The notes below the pieces were generated by a model. The model did no database searches. It was not told the origin of the DNA and worked only from the letters and a program-made list of their open reading frames with translations. The position numbers and the translations under genes are program-made. A stretch of DNA of 64,000 nucleotides from JAJPKK01 sp963800215 (GTDB taxonomy: Bacteria > Pseudomonadota > Alphaproteobacteria > Rhizobiales > Xanthobacteraceae), in contig CAWCZY010000016.1 in NCBI GenBank assembly GCA_963800215.1, positions 62,001-126,000 on the forward strand, read 5' to 3'. Below, one piece after another: positions 63,634 through 64,000 of the stretch. Numbering within the stretch: position 1 is the stretch's first letter; every line of letters starts with the position of its first letter.

Positions 63634-64000
63634 CCAAGCCGGATCGAGCCCCCTCGTCTTGTAGACGGCTGCCGCGGACGGCGTGGTCAGTGCCTTGATC
63701 AGTGCCCTCGCGGCTTCGGGCTCGCGGGCGCTCGTCGTCACGCCGGCGGAATAGAGCGTGGTCTGCTGCAATTCCACGGGCAGCATGCCGATCACCTCGA
63801 CGTCGGGGTTCGACAGCAGCTCGGACACCTGCTGCAGCCCGATCTCGGCTTGGCCGCTGGAGACCAGCACGCTGACGCGGCCGTCGGGGCCGCCGGCCGC
63901 GAGCCGCGCCTTCGGCGCCATCTCGGCGGCGATGCCGAGCCGCCGGAACACGCCCTCGATATGCGCCGCCGTGATGCTGCCGCCGGACGGCGCGGCGTAG
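63634..64000 (-). CDS. ModA-like periplasmic substrate-binding protein, partial
   Basis: The C-terminal 121 residues are in the window and the frame is open to its right edge (YAAPSGGSITAAHIEGVFRR at the border). GLQQVSELLSNPDVEVIGML, VTTSAREPEAARALIKALTT and AVYKTRGLDPAW are typical of molybdate-binding-like (ModA-type) proteins of the PBP2 fold. Whether it binds molybdate cannot be told from this part. Confidence 0.82.

Overview
The window is a GC-rich chromosomal segment from an alphaproteobacterium, most likely a Hyphomicrobiales (Rhizobiales) member near Bradyrhizobium, Rhodoplanes or Pseudolabrys. The evidence is gene content and order: the atpHAGDC operon, the proA-nadD-rsfS-rlmH-envC-ctpA-rppH cluster, an mdh-sucCD-sucAB-lpd TCA operon, argD-argF-hslO, and a GcrA cell-cycle regulator. 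This is a judgement from remembered synteny, not a database search. I see no rRNA, tRNA, CRISPR array or intact insertion sequence.

Layout. 0-2.4 kb: a secreted protein joining a carboxypeptidase-regulatory-like domain, one c-type heme motif and a beta-propeller, closed by a strong terminator. 2.5-12.9 kb: proline and NAD synthesis (proA, nadD), ribosome factors (rsfS, rlmH), a cell-envelope block (envC-like gene plus two tandem, almost identical ctpA-type proteases and a divergent polysaccharide deacetylase), rppH, and two small genes. 12.9-18.0 kb: ATP synthase F1 operon on the minus strand. 18.3-24.7 kb: a broken REP-associated transposase between inverted REP copies, then recQ, priA, xerC and a DUF4337 gene. 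24.8-35.8 kb: TCA cycle genes on the minus strand (mdh, sucC, sucD, sucA, sucB, lpdA) with a DUF4160/DUF2442 pair inserted between sucB and lpdA, and zapE upstream. 36-43.2 kb: accessory stretch with two GNAT genes, RIME-like palindromic repeats, an RND efflux pair, a DUF433 antitoxin-like gene with a truncated toxin, and a lipoprotein. 43.2-51.6 kb: thpR, a tesA-type esterase divergent from a YbbA/YbbP-type ABC exporter, a Bax-inhibitor-1 protein, and an overlapping three-gene operon of OpgC plus two SGNH hydrolases. 52-56.4 kb: apaG, hslO, argF, argD and gcrA. 56.5-64 kb: an HpaB-type flavin monooxygenase, a bifunctional PBP1 interrupted by an in-frame TGA, a conserved secreted protein, a Bug/TctC binding protein, and the edge of a ModA-like binding protein.

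Data quality. About 30 reading-frame breaks fall in conserved genes, several of them normally essential (atpC, atpD, atpH, priA, sucA, sucB). They cluster at 10.9-14.4, 17.8-29.5 and 37.9-41.1 kb, while 42-58 kb is clean. Most look like one-base indels, often in runs of C or G, so I read them as sequencing or assembly errors. For these genes I give the full extent and name the break points.

The observations I would follow first are the two ctpA copies that differ almost only in and beside the PDZ domain, the OpgC/SGNH operon in which one hydrolase has lost its catalytic residues, the RAYT pseudogene missing its HUH block, and the consensus-like promoter with a 5'-terminal hairpin in front of argD.
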